Positions 33,018 to 47,609 of a DNA stretch of 64,000 nt are shown here, piece after piece. The stretch is taken from positions 1-64,000 of the forward strand of contig SADC01000371.1 of the NCBI GenBank assembly GCA_004194705.1, read 5' to 3'. Numbering within the stretch: the first letter of the stretch is position 1; every line of letters begins with the position of its first letter. Under the pieces are notes generated by a model. That model was not told the origin of the DNA and searched no databases. It saw only the letters and a list, made by a program, of their open reading frames with translations. The position numbers and the translations under genes were made by a program. The DNA is from Ditylenchus dipsaci (taxonomy: Eukaryota > Nematoda > Chromadorea > Rhabditida > Anguinidae).

Positions 33018-34997
33018 ATGGACGGAAGTGGCATTTCATCTTTTTCTTCTGGTTCTCTGCGCACCAAAATTTCTCTTAAAGGCGGATATTCTCAGCTATC
33101 GCTTGTGTGTCCTTTCTATGGAATGAAACAGGAATTACCTCGTTCGTCTTTCTTTATGTCGTTTATTACCGGGTTTACGATTTAAAAATAAGTACGTTTG
33201 TGTGTACTTGCACAAAATGAGTATATTTTTATTTATTTGTATAGAATATGCTGTTTCATAGTTCTTATTTTAGTTCTTACATAAAATGAACGACTATCGA
33301 TTAACGACCATTTTGATTAGCTATCCTCTGTTAGCGATCCTTTTCACAATATTCATTTTTCTATTTAGCGAGAGAACTAATAATATACAGTCGAGTCTCA
33401 AATTAGCGAACTCCGACCATATACGCTAAATCATAAGATGCGCTAAGGGAATCAGCTGTAGCAACACATATCTAGACAAAAAAAAATATTGAGTGAATAA
33501 ACCAAGTAGACAAACAAACAATATCAGCTTGCTACAAATTTCTACAGGGTAGCCCAAATTTTTGAACTACAGTCAACCGCCGCTATAGTGACAACCCTTG
33601 GGACCGGCCTTGGTGTCACTATAGCGAGGGTGTCACTATAGCGAGGTGTCACTGTAGCGAGGGTTTTCAAAAATTTCTTGTAACGTGTCACTATATCGAG
33701 GTTTTGCAAATGGTGATACAGTCACCTGTCGATTTTATGTATAAACCAAACGCTCATACCGTTTAGGGTGTAACACCTTTTAACCCGATTTCAAAGTATT
33801 TTGACAGCTCTGATCAGTGTTTCCAAAAAGCAGAAGCAGAATTGCACAAGCAGAAGCAGAAGCATAATGTCACAAGCAGAAGCAGAATTCTAGTCAAATT
33901 CTGCTTCTGCTTGTGACATTATGCTTCTGCTTCTGCTTGTGCAATTCCGCTTCTGCTTTTTGGAAACACTGGCTCTGATGCGTCAGTATAATCTAAAACA
34001 TGTAGATTTTGCTGGTCGTAGGTTAGTCAAGGAAACACTGTGAATTCGCCATCCCGACTCGCAATTCTGAAATTAACGTACACATTTTTTCAGGCTCTAA
34101 ATTGAGGGTTGCGGCTTAAATAGCGAAATAATAGTGTTTCCTGAGAGGGTTTTTTGGTTTTTTCACTCATATGCATGCGCTTAATTTCAGCTCCGTCTCA
34201 ACTATTGGGTAGTGATGATCTGATCTCTTTTTTTGATCTCAGTGGTTCATACAACAGATACTGCGGACAAAAAAAGTTGCGTGATGATTTGGCTTCTTTC
34301 CTTCCGCAAGTCTGTGGGACTGCCAATTTGAATTCTAACTCTAGGAATGACACCTCGTGCTCACTTAGACAGTTGGTTGAAAAACCTCCCATCACTGGAA
34401 AAGTGGGATTAGTCAGTTTTTTCATATAAAGAAAAATGTTTTAGGAGGTCATTGGTTTGACGTCAAGTCAAATGGTGGGTTTAAGTTAGCTCCTGGACCT
34501 GTTCCCGAAAACTACCGCTTCTTTGACCTAAATGATCGTCCTACCGATGATGTGATGTTCTCGACACAAGAGATTCCATCTTCCACGTCAGGAGCTAATG
34601 ACTATCAAGAGTTTGGCAAAAACTTCAACGACCCAGAAGAAGTTAAGGATTGGAACCGCAAAAAGTACAAGCGTTCTTTAGACGACCTCGAAGGTAGTTT
34701 TCAGGCTAGCATTAAAATGTCAATTACTAAACCCTATAAATTTTAGATAACGAAAAGAAAGTAAAAAAGCACAGGAGTGAAGACAAAGCAGACAAGGAAA
34801 AGACAAGAAACAGAAAAAGAAAAAGAAGGAGAAGAAAAAGAAGGTAAACTATAACCTAAAGCCTTCTAAGATCAAGCTAATCATTTCCGCTTTAGAAAAA
34901 TTCTGAGGAGGACCCAATTCTAAGCGCAAAGAAAAGAAAGAAGCTGCACCTTTTTTTAAGTTGTGAAAAAAGCATGTTCATGGTTTATATTGTATAG
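33018..34997 (+). CDS. MED19: Mediator complex subunit 19, with two apparent frameshifts
   Basis: MED19 is a head-module subunit of Mediator, linking transcription factors to RNA polymerase II in the nucleus. Exon 1 (33018-33141) encodes MDGSGISSFSSG... to the hallmark C-P-F-Y-G-M-K-Q-E-L-P. Exon 2 (34191-34402) continues S-D-D-L-I-S-F-F-D-L-S-G-S-Y-N-R-Y-C-G-Q-K-K-L ... L-R-Q-L-V-E-K-P-P-I-T-G-K. Exon 3 (34445-34693) has Q-M-V-G then F-K-L-A-P-G-P-V-P-E-N-Y-R. Exons 4-5 (34747-34843, 34896-34997) give a Lys-rich tail. All motifs are in MED19 order. Two one-base shifts are needed: at a T run near 34480 and an A run near 34798. Intron 2 is only 42 bp. Intron 1 (1.05 kb) holds several MITEs, including hAT 33815-33971. 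Either homopolymer errors or a recent pseudogene. Confidence 0.88.
33815..33971. mobile_element. 157-bp hAT hairpin MITE in MED19 intron 1
   Basis: Ends CAGTGTTTCCAAAAAGCAG and CTGCTTTTTGGAAACACTG, with a perfect 8-bp duplication GCTCTGAT (33807-33814, 33972-33979). The arms are arrays of 'agcagaagc'/'gcttctgct'. Confidence 0.93.
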
Positions 34998-35690
34998 TGC
35001 AATCGAAGAGCTCAGCAGCATAAGTTAGTAATGGAAAAAATTACGTTTAACATACGCCTTTCTGTAAAATTGATGTCTTCCGTTTTAATTTTACAAAAAA
35101 TCGTGTGTTAAAGGGTATGGTCACCTGTTTTTGATTTCGTCCCCGGCAATTCAAAAAACAAATTCTAATCATTGAACTTCTGTACGGATTTTTCAACAGC
35201 TCATATTGTTTTACACTTTTAAATTATTTTTGAAAACTTTGCTTTTATCTCAAAAAAATTTAAGTTTTTATACCAGCGTGTAGCCCTGGATCTCAGCTTT
35301 CTAAAAGGGACTTGGCAAAAAAGTACCTCTAAATCAGCTCGGAAAGTCCTTTGTTTAAAGATTTGTCCTTTATTTGAGATCCGAAATATTTAGAACTTTT
35401 TAGGTTTTAGGTCAAAATCTATATTTTGTTGCTCAAAAATCAATAAGCACTGGTGAAAATGGCATTTTTTGACCAAATGTCTTTTATTTACGCCAAAAAA
35501 GCAGAAAAAATATTTTTTCCACAAAATCAGCTTGGTCCCCCTGTGGTTTTGGAAGAAAAATTCCAAAATCTGCCCAAAACAGGGTTTACATGAAGGAAAG
35601 TGGTCTTGCACATTATTCAAAACTGCCTTAAAATCCGATTTTAGGTGAGGTATGTGCAGATCTTTTGGCTAAAAACTTGACTTTTTAGGT
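34998..35690. other. gene-free, repeat-derived flank
   Basis: 35150-35225 resembles the 'attcaaa...cattgaacttctgtacg' family also seen at 2490-2550, 42800-42900, 47690-47780 and 57055-57190. 35385-35480 ('ggtcaaaatctatattttgt...') is repeated at 40655-40745. No gene support. Confidence 0.5.
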
Positions 35691-36219
35691 GTCACCAGCA
35701 GTGTTGCCAATTTGAGGGTCATTTCGAAAAAGCATAAATATATTGGTAAAAATAAATGTGCCGAGACAAAAGGCTTAGAAAAAATAGTCGAATAAATATG
35801 CCGCTAGGACGAGCATGAAAAATAACTATGCTTTTTAAAGATTCAGAAGGCATATTTAAATAATTATGCCAAACACATTGCGGGAAAAAGCATAACGAAT
35901 TAATTATGCTTTTTTCATGTTTCAAAAAGCATAAATATTTTTTCCTACGTGTAGTAACAAAGTAAAAAGAATTATTTTTTTTAAAAAGATGCGAAGATTG
36001 TTAAAAATAAATATGCTCTCAGTGATGAACCGCACTGACATATTTATTTCGGCTGCTAATAGAAAATTATCAAGTAGCATACTTATTTATTATGCTTTTT
36101 CAAAAAAATGAATAAGCATAAATAATTTTTATTCTTCTTCAAAATTTAGCTTATAACAAACAATTATGCTTTTTTCTCAGCACAGACTCTGATGCACCTT
36201 ATGTATGTGTATAGCCCTA

Positions 36220-36560
36220 ACTACCAGAATAGTAGCCGAACCACTTGGATATCCTCGAACTACAAGAATGTACCCGAACCACCAGGATGTTGCCCAAACT
36301 ACTTAAATAAGCCCAAACCACGTGGAAGGTGCCTAAACCACCTGAATAGGCTCAAATCACCTAGAAAGTAACCAAACTACCTGAGTAGGCCCAAACCACC
36401 TAGAGAGTGCCCAAATGACCAGAATAGGTGCAAACCACGGGAGGGTAACAAAACCACCTAGAAAGTACCTAAACCACCTGGATAGTACATGAACCTACTA
36501 GCTAATACTCTTAACACCTGGATGTTACACAAAATAGCTTGATTGTATCCAATATTGAAA
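36220..36560. repeat. ~30-bp tandem repeat inside the hAT element
   Basis: About ten degenerate units of the form 'ccaaaccacctagaaagtgc' between the subterminal region and the transposase 3' end. No coding potential. Confidence 0.6.
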
Positions 36561-36818
36561 GGCAATTTGAAGATGACGCCAATACACGATGGTTAATCGT
36601 GTGGATTTGAACTTAGACGAGTGTTTGGCGCTTTATAAAGACTAATTTTTATGAGAAAGTTATGGTAATCTGAAATAGGACTATTAAAAAAGGTGGAAGA
36701 AAACAGAGTTCCGTCAGCTATGATTATTTATTCAACAACACCAATAGACCTCAACTAAACAACTGCAAACAATGAGAATAACTTGAAATGATGATGTTTT
36801 TGATTTTTGACTTTCCTA

Positions 36819-39456
<2,638 letters not shown>

Positions 39457-40407
39457 GACTAGAAACGTTTTCAGCTGGCGATTTTCTGAAATAAAAATAA
39501 AACATTGAGCCAATATGACAATCGTGTAACGTAACGAGAATTGTGACAGCAAAAGACTAAAATTTACTGAAATACCAACTCAAGATGTACCCAGATACAA
39601 ATAAAAGAGCGCAAAAATAAATATGCTAATTAAAACAGCGTAGTTTTCGTCAGAAATTATTATGATTAATGAATTTCACAGATCGAAAAGCAGATTTAAC
39701 TATGCACTTATTTTCTTCGAGAAGAAAAGCCGGCAAAACCGAAAAGCATATTTATGAAACGCTACAAGCTATGCCAAAACAAAAAGCATTTTTAATGGTC
39801 TCGCTTAATTATGCTTTTTCAAAAAGCATAATTAAAATTTCAAATAGTTATGCTACTTGAATTAGCATAGTATTTTGAGTTTCAAATTTTCCTTTCTCAA
39901 AAAGAATATTTATTTTTGTGCTTTTTCTTAATTTCACTCGAAGCATAGTGCTATTCTTTTTTGCTCAGCTTTACTATGCTGAACTGGCAACACTGGTCAC
40001 CAGGAATTTGGGCCTTTTTCGTTCGCCTGCTATTACCTATATAGAAAAAAACTAGCTCTAATGTCATTTTTGGTAAAGCTTATTGATCTCGGTGTTCCGG
40101 GCACTTTTTTCAGAAAATTTTTGCATATCTCTCGAGTAACTTTTATGGGGAGTTCGGAAAAAAAATTTTCAGCTTAAGTATCAATGACCAACTATTAGGT
40201 TTCAGAAAAAAACTGTAAAGATAATAAAGAAAATGTAGATAAGATAAGAACGGTGATGTTCAGGCAATTGCCTGAAGTAGTATAGTAATGTGTACGTTGT
40301 GAAAATGACTGACGGTATACAACAGTATTGATCAGGCATATTGCCTAGGTGATAATATAAACAAGAATTGAAAGCGAGTGGTTTCTCGAGCAATTTTTTG
40401 CGCTGAA

Positions 40408-40590
40408 AGATCCAATCCCAGATCAACCCGGACTGAGTTGGATATCCTGAAAATGGCATGAGATCCCAGATCCAACCCGGACTGGGTTGGATGTCCTGCA
40501 AATGGGCATGAAATCCCGGGCTCGGTTGCATGTCTTGAAAATATGCATGTGATCCGGACTGAGTTAAATTTTAAAGTCTCACTTCAAAAT
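40408..40590. repeat. ~58-bp tandem repeat, 3 copies
   Basis: Units of 'gatcccagatccaacccgg' + 'actgagttggatgtcctgaa' + 'aatggcatga' repeated about three times with decay. Confidence 0.7.
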
Positions 40591-40756
40591 TGATGTTTGA
40601 TGCACCCATGTTATCTAAGAAACTCATAATGTTGTAAAAAAGATCCGAAATATTTAGAATTTTTTAGGTTTTAGGTCAAAATCTTTATTTTTGTTGCTCA
40701 AAAATCAATAAGCACTGGTTAAAATGGCATTTTTTGACCAAATGTCCTTTATTTTA

Positions 40757-42203
40757 TGGCTCTATCACAATTGAAGGTGTAAATGTAAATGTAAGTGTAA
40801 GTGTAAATGTAAGTGTAAATGTAAGGTGTCTTCACAATACCAAAAACATTACACTTACACTTACATTTACACTTACGGTTTCACAATACCAATGTAGTGT
40901 AAATGCAAAGTTTTCACTTATTTTCGTTTTTATTGCTAAAGATGTGTTTTTTTAACAAATATGGATTTTTAAAAACAAATATGGATTTTTAAAACAAATA
41001 TCGATATTTTTATCTGAAATACTAATGAACTATTCTCGTTGACAAGCCACTCTTCATACTCACTACAAATTTTGTTGATGTCTTTTTTGAATTCCAAGAG
41101 AGTTTTCGGCTGCTCTGCGTTCTGGGTTCGCTTGTAAATCTCATCAACCGTCTTTGCACTGGAAGAGATATCTACGCTTGGAGACGAGTTGATCTTGGTA
41201 AGAGTTGTAAGGATAGCCTCCTCAAAATCTTTCTCTTGCGTGTTGAACTGGTGAATTGCGTTCACTTGTTGGACGAGATTCAGTTGGCGAGTCCTGGTAG
41301 CTGTCTAAACCAGAGCTGTCATGGATGTCTACTTCATGTTCCTCTTCTAATTCAATAGACTCCCTAGCCAGAGAAGACGAGTGTCTTAATACACTAATTT
41401 TTATGATAATTTTATCTTTTTAATAATTTTCTTAATTTTTGCCTATTTATTTCTGGTGATTGAAACCTACAATATTTTTATTTTTAAAAAGGTCTTTAGA
41501 CACTTATAGAATAAAGATCAGTAAATATTATGCTTATTAAATTTGCTTACGAAGGGCGTTCTTCCAAATATGGATTGAGAAAAGTCATCTTCTCGTAAAG
41601 CTCCCACTTTGGGCCATCTTCATCCATAGCCTCATCTATGTTTAAATCCTCTGCGGCAGATCCGCTCAGCAATTTCCCTCTTCTGATCGGCTTTTTGGCT
41701 TCACTGACAAACTTCCGCCGAAGTGCCTGCCACTGAGCACTAGCAGTTTTTCCGTCTTAAGGAAATTGTGCTTGACAGAGTAGTGGCAGCCTTCAGAGCT
41801 TGGCCTGGTATAACAGTGACTGAAAATAGAACGAGGGAGCCGTAGTGCAAAGGAAATCCGCAAGAAGCTTGTTGAATTTTTAATGGTGCCGGTAGTGTGG
41901 ATTTCCAAAAAATATGATTTGATTGAAGTTTGATTAAGAATATCGTTAATTGAAAACTTTCCACTACTAGCAGTTAAAATTCAAAAAATATATATTTGTT
42001 GATAAATAAGCAGGATTTTAGCAATAAAAATTAATAAGTAAAATATTGCATTTACATTTACATTTGTATTGTGAAGGGTAAGTGTAATGTAAGTGTAAGT
42101 GTAAATGAAAGTGTGAATGTAAGTGTAAATGTAAGGTGTCTTCACAATACCAAAAACATTTACACTTACACTTACATTTACACCTTCAATTGTGATAGAG
42201 CCA
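40757..42203 (-). mobile_element. PIF/Harbinger-like element with 'gtgtaaatgtaa' arrays
   Basis: Inverted ends TGGCTCTATCACAATTGAAG and CTTCAATTGTGATAGAGCCA, flanked by TTA (40754-40756, 42204-42206). Both ends continue with 'tgtaagtgtaaatgtaagtg' arrays and an identical inner block 'aggtgtcttcacaataccaa'. It carries one MADF-like gene but no DDE transposase, which resembles the two-gene Harbinger system with the transposase lost. Confidence 0.8.
40969..41760 (-). CDS. MADF-like (Harbinger accessory) protein, broken
   Basis: On the reverse strand, 41745-41560 reads Q-W-Q-A-L-R-R-K-F-V-S-E-A-K-K-P...G-S-A-A-E-D...D-G-P-K-W-E-L-Y-E-K-M-T-F-L-N-P-Y. This is the second half of a MADF domain ('W..LR..F.RE.K...SGS....W..Y..M.FL'). 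Downstream (41370-40985) is an acidic linker, H-E-V-D-I-H-D-S-S-G-L-D-S-Y-Q-D-S-P, then D-F-E-E-A-I-L-T-T-L-T-K-I-N, possibly a BESS-like tail. The frame changes at about 41240, so an intron or a frameshift lies there. Harbinger elements use a Myb/MADF-type partner protein for nuclear import and DNA binding of the transposase; that role is inferred. Confidence 0.55.
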
Positions 42204-42279
42204 TTACCAAAATGTCCTTTATTTGAAAATTTTGATTTCCGAGCCCTGCTCTAAATGCATTTTTGATCATGAGTCTTGC

Positions 42280-42600
42280 TTGGAATCATGTCTAAGGTAA
42301 GTGAGTGCGCGCATTTCTAACGAACCAAGCCTGTACGACCCTTTCGGGGCGCAGAGGGCTTGGTTTGCTTGTGGTTGAGATGCGGACACACACATACCTT
42401 ATATATAAATCACTCAAAAGTGACTCTGGAACCATAAAAAACAATGTGCATACCAGAGTTTTTTTATGCGATAGGCACCAGCTAACAAAACTATGTTCAA
42501 ATTCCACCTTATTTGGTTTTCGAGGGTATCCAGGTACCTTTTAGGTTAATTACCTTGGTACCCCAAGGCAAAAAGTCGAATTTTCGTCGAACTTTTTTTT
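42280..42600. mobile_element. fragment of the CTATAG palindromic family
   Basis: 'atgtctaaggtaagtgagtg', 'cctttcggggcgcagagggc' and 'aactatgttcaaattccacc' match the arms of 25955-27338 in the same order. It is a partial, older copy. Confidence 0.6.
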
Positions 42601-43185
42601 GTCAAAAATGACATCCCCGCATAAAAAATGTTTACGTGTGTTACAGCAGCTAATTCGTCGAAAAAACATCATCTTGAGCATTTTGGGAGGGTTCGGAATA
42701 CGACAATTATACCAAGAAAAAGTTAAAAAAATACAAATACTTCAGAGAAGTAATTTGAGGGGGTAAAATACATACAGCCATTTTTCAACTTGATTTCTAA
42801 TAAAGCAAGGCCCAGAATTTAGTTTTAGGTATAGTTTTGTCAGAAACAAATTTTAAAAAACCGTACAGAAGTTAAGTGATTAGGGGATTTCTTTCGAATA
42901 CGCGTGCACAAAATTCGAATGCACGACGCCGCTTTAAAACTTATTTATTCTAAGGACAACGCACAATATTTCCGGTTTCAAAAATTCCCAAATCCCATGC
43001 GTCAGAAGGAATACGACATTCTGAATTGCGCTGCATTTATTAGACTACACTTTATTGAACCTTTATTTAAATACACAATAAGAGTGGGCATTCACGCAAT
43101 GAGATCATAAGTTATTATGCCTGAGCATTTCTACGATTGTTAAGACTAGTTAGGAGACTGGTAGATAGGGAGACTCGAAGAATAT
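42601..43185. other. gene-free flank downstream of REV1
   Basis: 42780-42910 contains a palindromic fragment of the 'cattgaacttctgtacgg' family. Nothing else is supportable; the 68-codon frame at 42904-43110 has no recognisable content. Confidence 0.45.
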
Positions 43186-46100
43186 TCAGCGAAACACTAT
43201 AGCGCCATACTTCTCTGAACTTTTGATATTCACCGAAGTTTTTAGAGATGCAATGACGACCATCCATTGACTGTTGTTTGCCAAATTATTGATCACACGC
43301 CGTTCCCAACCACTGACCACAGATTTAAGCGTGCAAAAATCAGACTTTTCTAGCAAGCTGTACAATATATCCTGTAACTTCTTTCCGACAGTTTTGGTTG
43401 GAGCTGAAATATTTGAATTGATTAAGTTTTTAACTGCACTAAACACGAAAAAAGTTTATAAACCTTGCAGAAACGATGAATTAACAAGCTCTAGCCATTC
43501 TTTATTGTCTCGACTGAAAATTCTGATCCACTTAATGTCTGCCCTTCCATCAACTAAACTTTACAAATAGTTTTTGAAGAAAAGTCGAGAATCTGCTCCA
43601 CCTGCGGTAACTGCCCAAAACGTTTTTGACTAATATCCTTTTGTTTCTTGCATGTCTTTGATGACTTATTCTCAGAATAATTCTTCTGCAGCAAGGTTCT
43701 TTTCAGAGCATCAGTTGCCGTCCTTCGAACGTTTAGAAAGTTATGTATGGTTGATTGAGAGCTTGAAGCCTTCTTTGACAGGCGAGTGACCTGAACGCCG
43801 ATCTAAAAGAAACTTGAGATCATCAATTGCAAAACACATATTATTCTCACCCCTCTGATATCGGGAACATTAGGAGCCAATTGATTGCTTAGCATCGACA
43901 ATTCTCTGAAAATGTCTTCTTCACTACTGATAGGCTGCCGAAAAGAAATTGATTTAGAAGACCTTAAAACACAAAAGCGAGTCTTGACAAAAGTTTTGAA
44001 ATATAATTACGCAGTGCAAGGTCCATGAGCTCCGTGCTTTTCTGAAAAATACAAAAAGTCATATGACTACGATGTGACGGAAAACCATCAATCACCTGGT
44101 TCAATAGGCGCATCAGGACAACGAATCTAAAATTTTCAGTACACTACCGAAGGATGAACCAAAAAATTAACTAACCATCAACTTCAAAGACAGCGTACTC
44201 CCACACAGTTGAAGTGTGTCCATTTTTATGACTAACTGTTTCGATAGATCTCCCAAGAAGTTCGACAACTCTTGTTTCTACGATGAATTGGTATACAAAT
44301 ACAAAATTTAAGCCTCTGTCTTACTGTGCTCATTCTGACGCCTGAAAAGAAAATGAGAAGAAGGGGCAACTCAGTATGACGTTTGGAAAAATACCGAAAT
44401 TTACATCGCAGGATACAGATTTTCTCACATCGTCTTCCGAAGCTTCAAAATCTTCTAAGCATACACCACGACAAGAGTAAAACATCTTAACATTTAAATG
44501 GCTTATCGAGTGACCAATATCAATCTCGCAGGTACAAACCCTAGCACCCAGTTCTGACGAGCATTGATTGCAATTTGGGCTGACTTAGGGATTGGAGTCG
44601 TTCACAGTCAAACTCCGATACTCCTGTTAATTCGCGTAGCTTGGCAATGGTTGCAGAGCCAACACCTACAATTTCAACCTTACGCTAATTTCAACGCAGG
44701 GTTAATAACCTAACCAGGGAGCTCACGGATTTTGACTACCTTCATGAAAACCTTTACATCTTCATCTCTGACCCAACACTGCCCTAAACATCATTTTCCA
44801 AGCTTTCAACGAAAAAAGGAAAAATATGAGTACCATTTGGTTTGGCTTTCTTTGTGGCCAGTCTAGCAAGCAAGATATTTGAACCTGTAATTAGATCAAA
44901 TGAGAAATCACGGTCATAAAGTTGTGCTGCGAGAAACCTATCCCACATGACGCATGGCAACCAAGTTGTTCGTGAATATCATGTCGTATTTCCGCGACCA
45001 CCTATAAGTGGTCGATTCAAGTCAAATTTTATAGGTTGAAGAACCACCTTTACTGGATCAGCTGCCAATCCGCTACACAAATCACTCAAGTCGACATACC
45101 TAGATTAAAGATATTGAAATTTATTCAAAGCCCAACAGCTTACATTTCGTCACAAGACACTGCTTTAATATTCAACGTATACCTGAATTCGGTCACTGAA
45201 ATTGTGGGAGAAAATGTTGTAGGTTTACTTTGCCACAGTAGAGTAGAATAATTTTGAAGTTTGGCGGTATTCATCAAATGGAGCATATGGAAGGCAGATC
45301 AACTGAGGACACAGTTGCACAGCTCTGTTCACTATAATGTTTACGCGAACTAACCCTACAACTAGGTAACACTTACCTAACATCCCGCTAGCCACATTGA
45401 AAGCCCGTGCTTCATAACTTAAATTAAAAATAGCGCACTGAAAAAATACTTGCAAGCACCAACTACCTGCACGACGATATTCGGAGAAGCCTTTACCATG
45501 AGCACTCTGCATTCAAAAATATGTTACATAAAGCAACCCAACTTAAAGGAAATTTACTTTCGCGTGGTTACTGCAACAGGTTTTCCAATTAAGTGCGGCC
45601 GAGATTTTAAGGCAACAGCAACGAAAAAGCAATCCATATCTAGGTGACAAATAACGCGTGGAAAATCACTGAACAGTTAACTTAATTTAAATATACGACC
45701 AATTAAAAACCAATCACCTGGTTGACTCGTATGTACCCGAAAGATGACTTAATAGAGAACGAGAAGGGAATGAGCTATCATCTGTTTGTCTGAGTTCTGA
45801 TACTAATTTCTTCAAATCCTATAAACCTGACAAGCTATCACTGAAATTAAAGAGTTAATAATTTGGTTCTTCACACCTGAGCCAGAGTAGATATGAGATG
45901 CAAACGAGAATGACTGTAGAACTGCAAGACACCAGCACTATTAGTTTTTGACTGCATGCTCCCGCCATTGGTTGGTATCAGGAACAAGAACTCGTCTTCT
46001 GGCACCAGCTGTCCTTTTTCCAAGCTAAAAAGACAAAATTTAAGACAAATTTTCTCACGCAACATAAGCATAAATAGTCGAAAAGTACCATTTGACTATC

Positions 46101-46505
46101 CACCGTGGCTTTATCACTTTTTCATTATCCCGAAGAGTCCGCCATTTCTTGATTTTGGATAAAGAAGTGGCAATCATGTGAGTAGTCTTCCCATAGTGGT
46201 AATAGTGATGGTATTCACCTCCATTTTGAACGATTAAATTCTTGAGCACCAAAGCAGGCGGATCTAAACATATGTCCGACAAAAATGGAAATTTAAAATC
46301 GCTAACTCACCAGTATATCCATTAACGTAGAAAGACAGACCCTTGAAAAGACCTGTTTTGGGAGTTACACCACTATGAACTTGATGTTGTAACTTAGCCA
46401 CCTTCGCATTCATATACTCCCCTGAACACGCTTTTGAGATTTTGCAAAACTGATGCGAAATAACTTACAAAAGATGTGAATACACCATCGTTAGCATCTA
46501 ATTTT
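43186..46505 (-). CDS. REV1: DNA repair protein REV1 (Y-family translesion polymerase), ~20 exons
   Basis: REV1 inserts dCMP opposite lesions and scaffolds the other translesion polymerases in the nucleus. Reading the reverse strand: G-E-Y-M-N-A-K-V-A-K-L...F-Y-V-N-G-Y-T (46421-46320), then the BRCT domain G-G-E-Y-H-H-Y-Y...K-T-T-H-M-I-A-T...E-K-V-I-K-P-R-W-I-V (46275-46090); F-Y-S-H-S-R-L-H-L-I-S-T (about 45900); catalytic palm V-I-C-H-L-D-M-D-C-F-F-V-A-V (about 45640) with G-K-P-V-A-V-T; Q-L-C-P-Q-L...P-F-D-E-Y-R (about 45280); V-S-C-D-E (about 45150), the second metal site; G-S-N-I-L-L-A-R-L-A-T-K-K-A-K (about 44860); L-P-G-V-G-S-A-T-I-A-K-L (44690); the little-finger region; G-I-G-V-Q-V-T-R-L-S-K (43795). 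It ends with a divergent helical C-terminal domain, TGA at 43186-43188. Both catalytic motifs are intact. The 5' exon is unresolved. Confidence 0.95.
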
Positions 46506-46876
46506 CCAATATCTTAGAGTGTTCTTCATCAGGATATTTTTCATCCGGCATTTCTGATAGTTGCGAACGAAGTGAGTTAATCTCTAAAAAAATTAGATTT
46601 TATAAAATATAATAAAAAGTGATAAGGCATATGTTTTTTGAATGGCGTAGCCGAATGGCGTTTTTGAATGGCGTAGTCAAAAGAAAAAAGTTGAAAATTC
46701 TAAATTCTAACACTGATGTTGCTAATCCAATTATTCATTCTACACAACTTGTGTAACACCAGTTTTGTTTACATCGCTAATCCGGTTGTCCATAAAAAAC
46801 TCGAAATTCAATATACCCAAATCGTGTCAAGACTACGTCTTTTCTTTGACTCCCCGCCTTTTTTAAAGGGCATACC

Positions 46877-47609
46877 TAGAGTTGCTGGATGGATAATTAT
46901 CGGATAATTATCAGATAATTATCGGCTAATTATTCGTAATTAGCCGACCATATAAAAATGGCTAATTATAATTCTGTAGCTCAGAATTAAATATTTGTTC
47001 AAAATGTTGTTGTTCTGATGTGGAACTTAGACTCGGTGTTATGTTTTTCCAAAATCATAACGTATATTTTGCCGTTATTAAAAATCAATGAAAGAATGTG
47101 TTGGGAGAATTTATTGCTAAACTACACAATCTTGAACTCGCTCAAAATCAATTTTTTACCACTTTTTCGATATTTCAAGGTTTAAACGTATAGAAAACAT
47201 GTTTTAATGGCGCGGAAGACCATTTTTAGAAAAAAAAGTTTTGACCAAAAATCGACTTTTTGCCGTGGGGGACCAAGGTAAACCAACTTAAAAGGGTACG
47301 GCGGTCTATTCAAGAAGGAGCGCACGTCGAACGCCGAAGTGGAAGAAGACGGAAGTGGAACAGAAATGGAAGATAAACGGAATTTTGCTAATAATGATTT
47401 ATTCCTCGATGACTATGATTGAACCGCCATGATATGTGTTGATATGTATTATAGTTGTCAATAAAGTTGGTTTGTGTATAAATTCAAGGATTTATGCAAT
47501 TTTTGATCAATTACCGACATAAAATCATAATTTGCCGGTTTTTGGCTAATATGGGTAATTATCCGGATAATTATCCGATTTTAATTACCCGCCTAATTAA
47601 GCAACTCTA
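46877..47609. mobile_element. hAT element (TAGAGTTGCTGGATGG) with ATAATTATC arrays
   Basis: Ends TAGAGTTGCTGGATGGATAA and TTAAGCAACTCTA, with a perfect 8-bp duplication GGCATACC (46869-46876, 47610-47617). The subterminal units 'ggataattatc' are repeated at both ends. The interior at 47180-47310 matches the CTATAG family ('gaccaaggtaaaccaa'). 733 bp, no transposase. It lies about 370 bp beyond the 5' end of REV1. Confidence 0.9.

Noticed and set aside
40734..40955. Frame with N-V-S-V-N-V-S repeats
   Set aside because: Translation of the TGTAAATGTAAG array of a Harbinger-like element.
47272..47310. Host exon near 'gccgtgggggaccaaggtaa'
   Set aside because: Same sequence recurs in the CTATAG palindrome family; repeat-derived.
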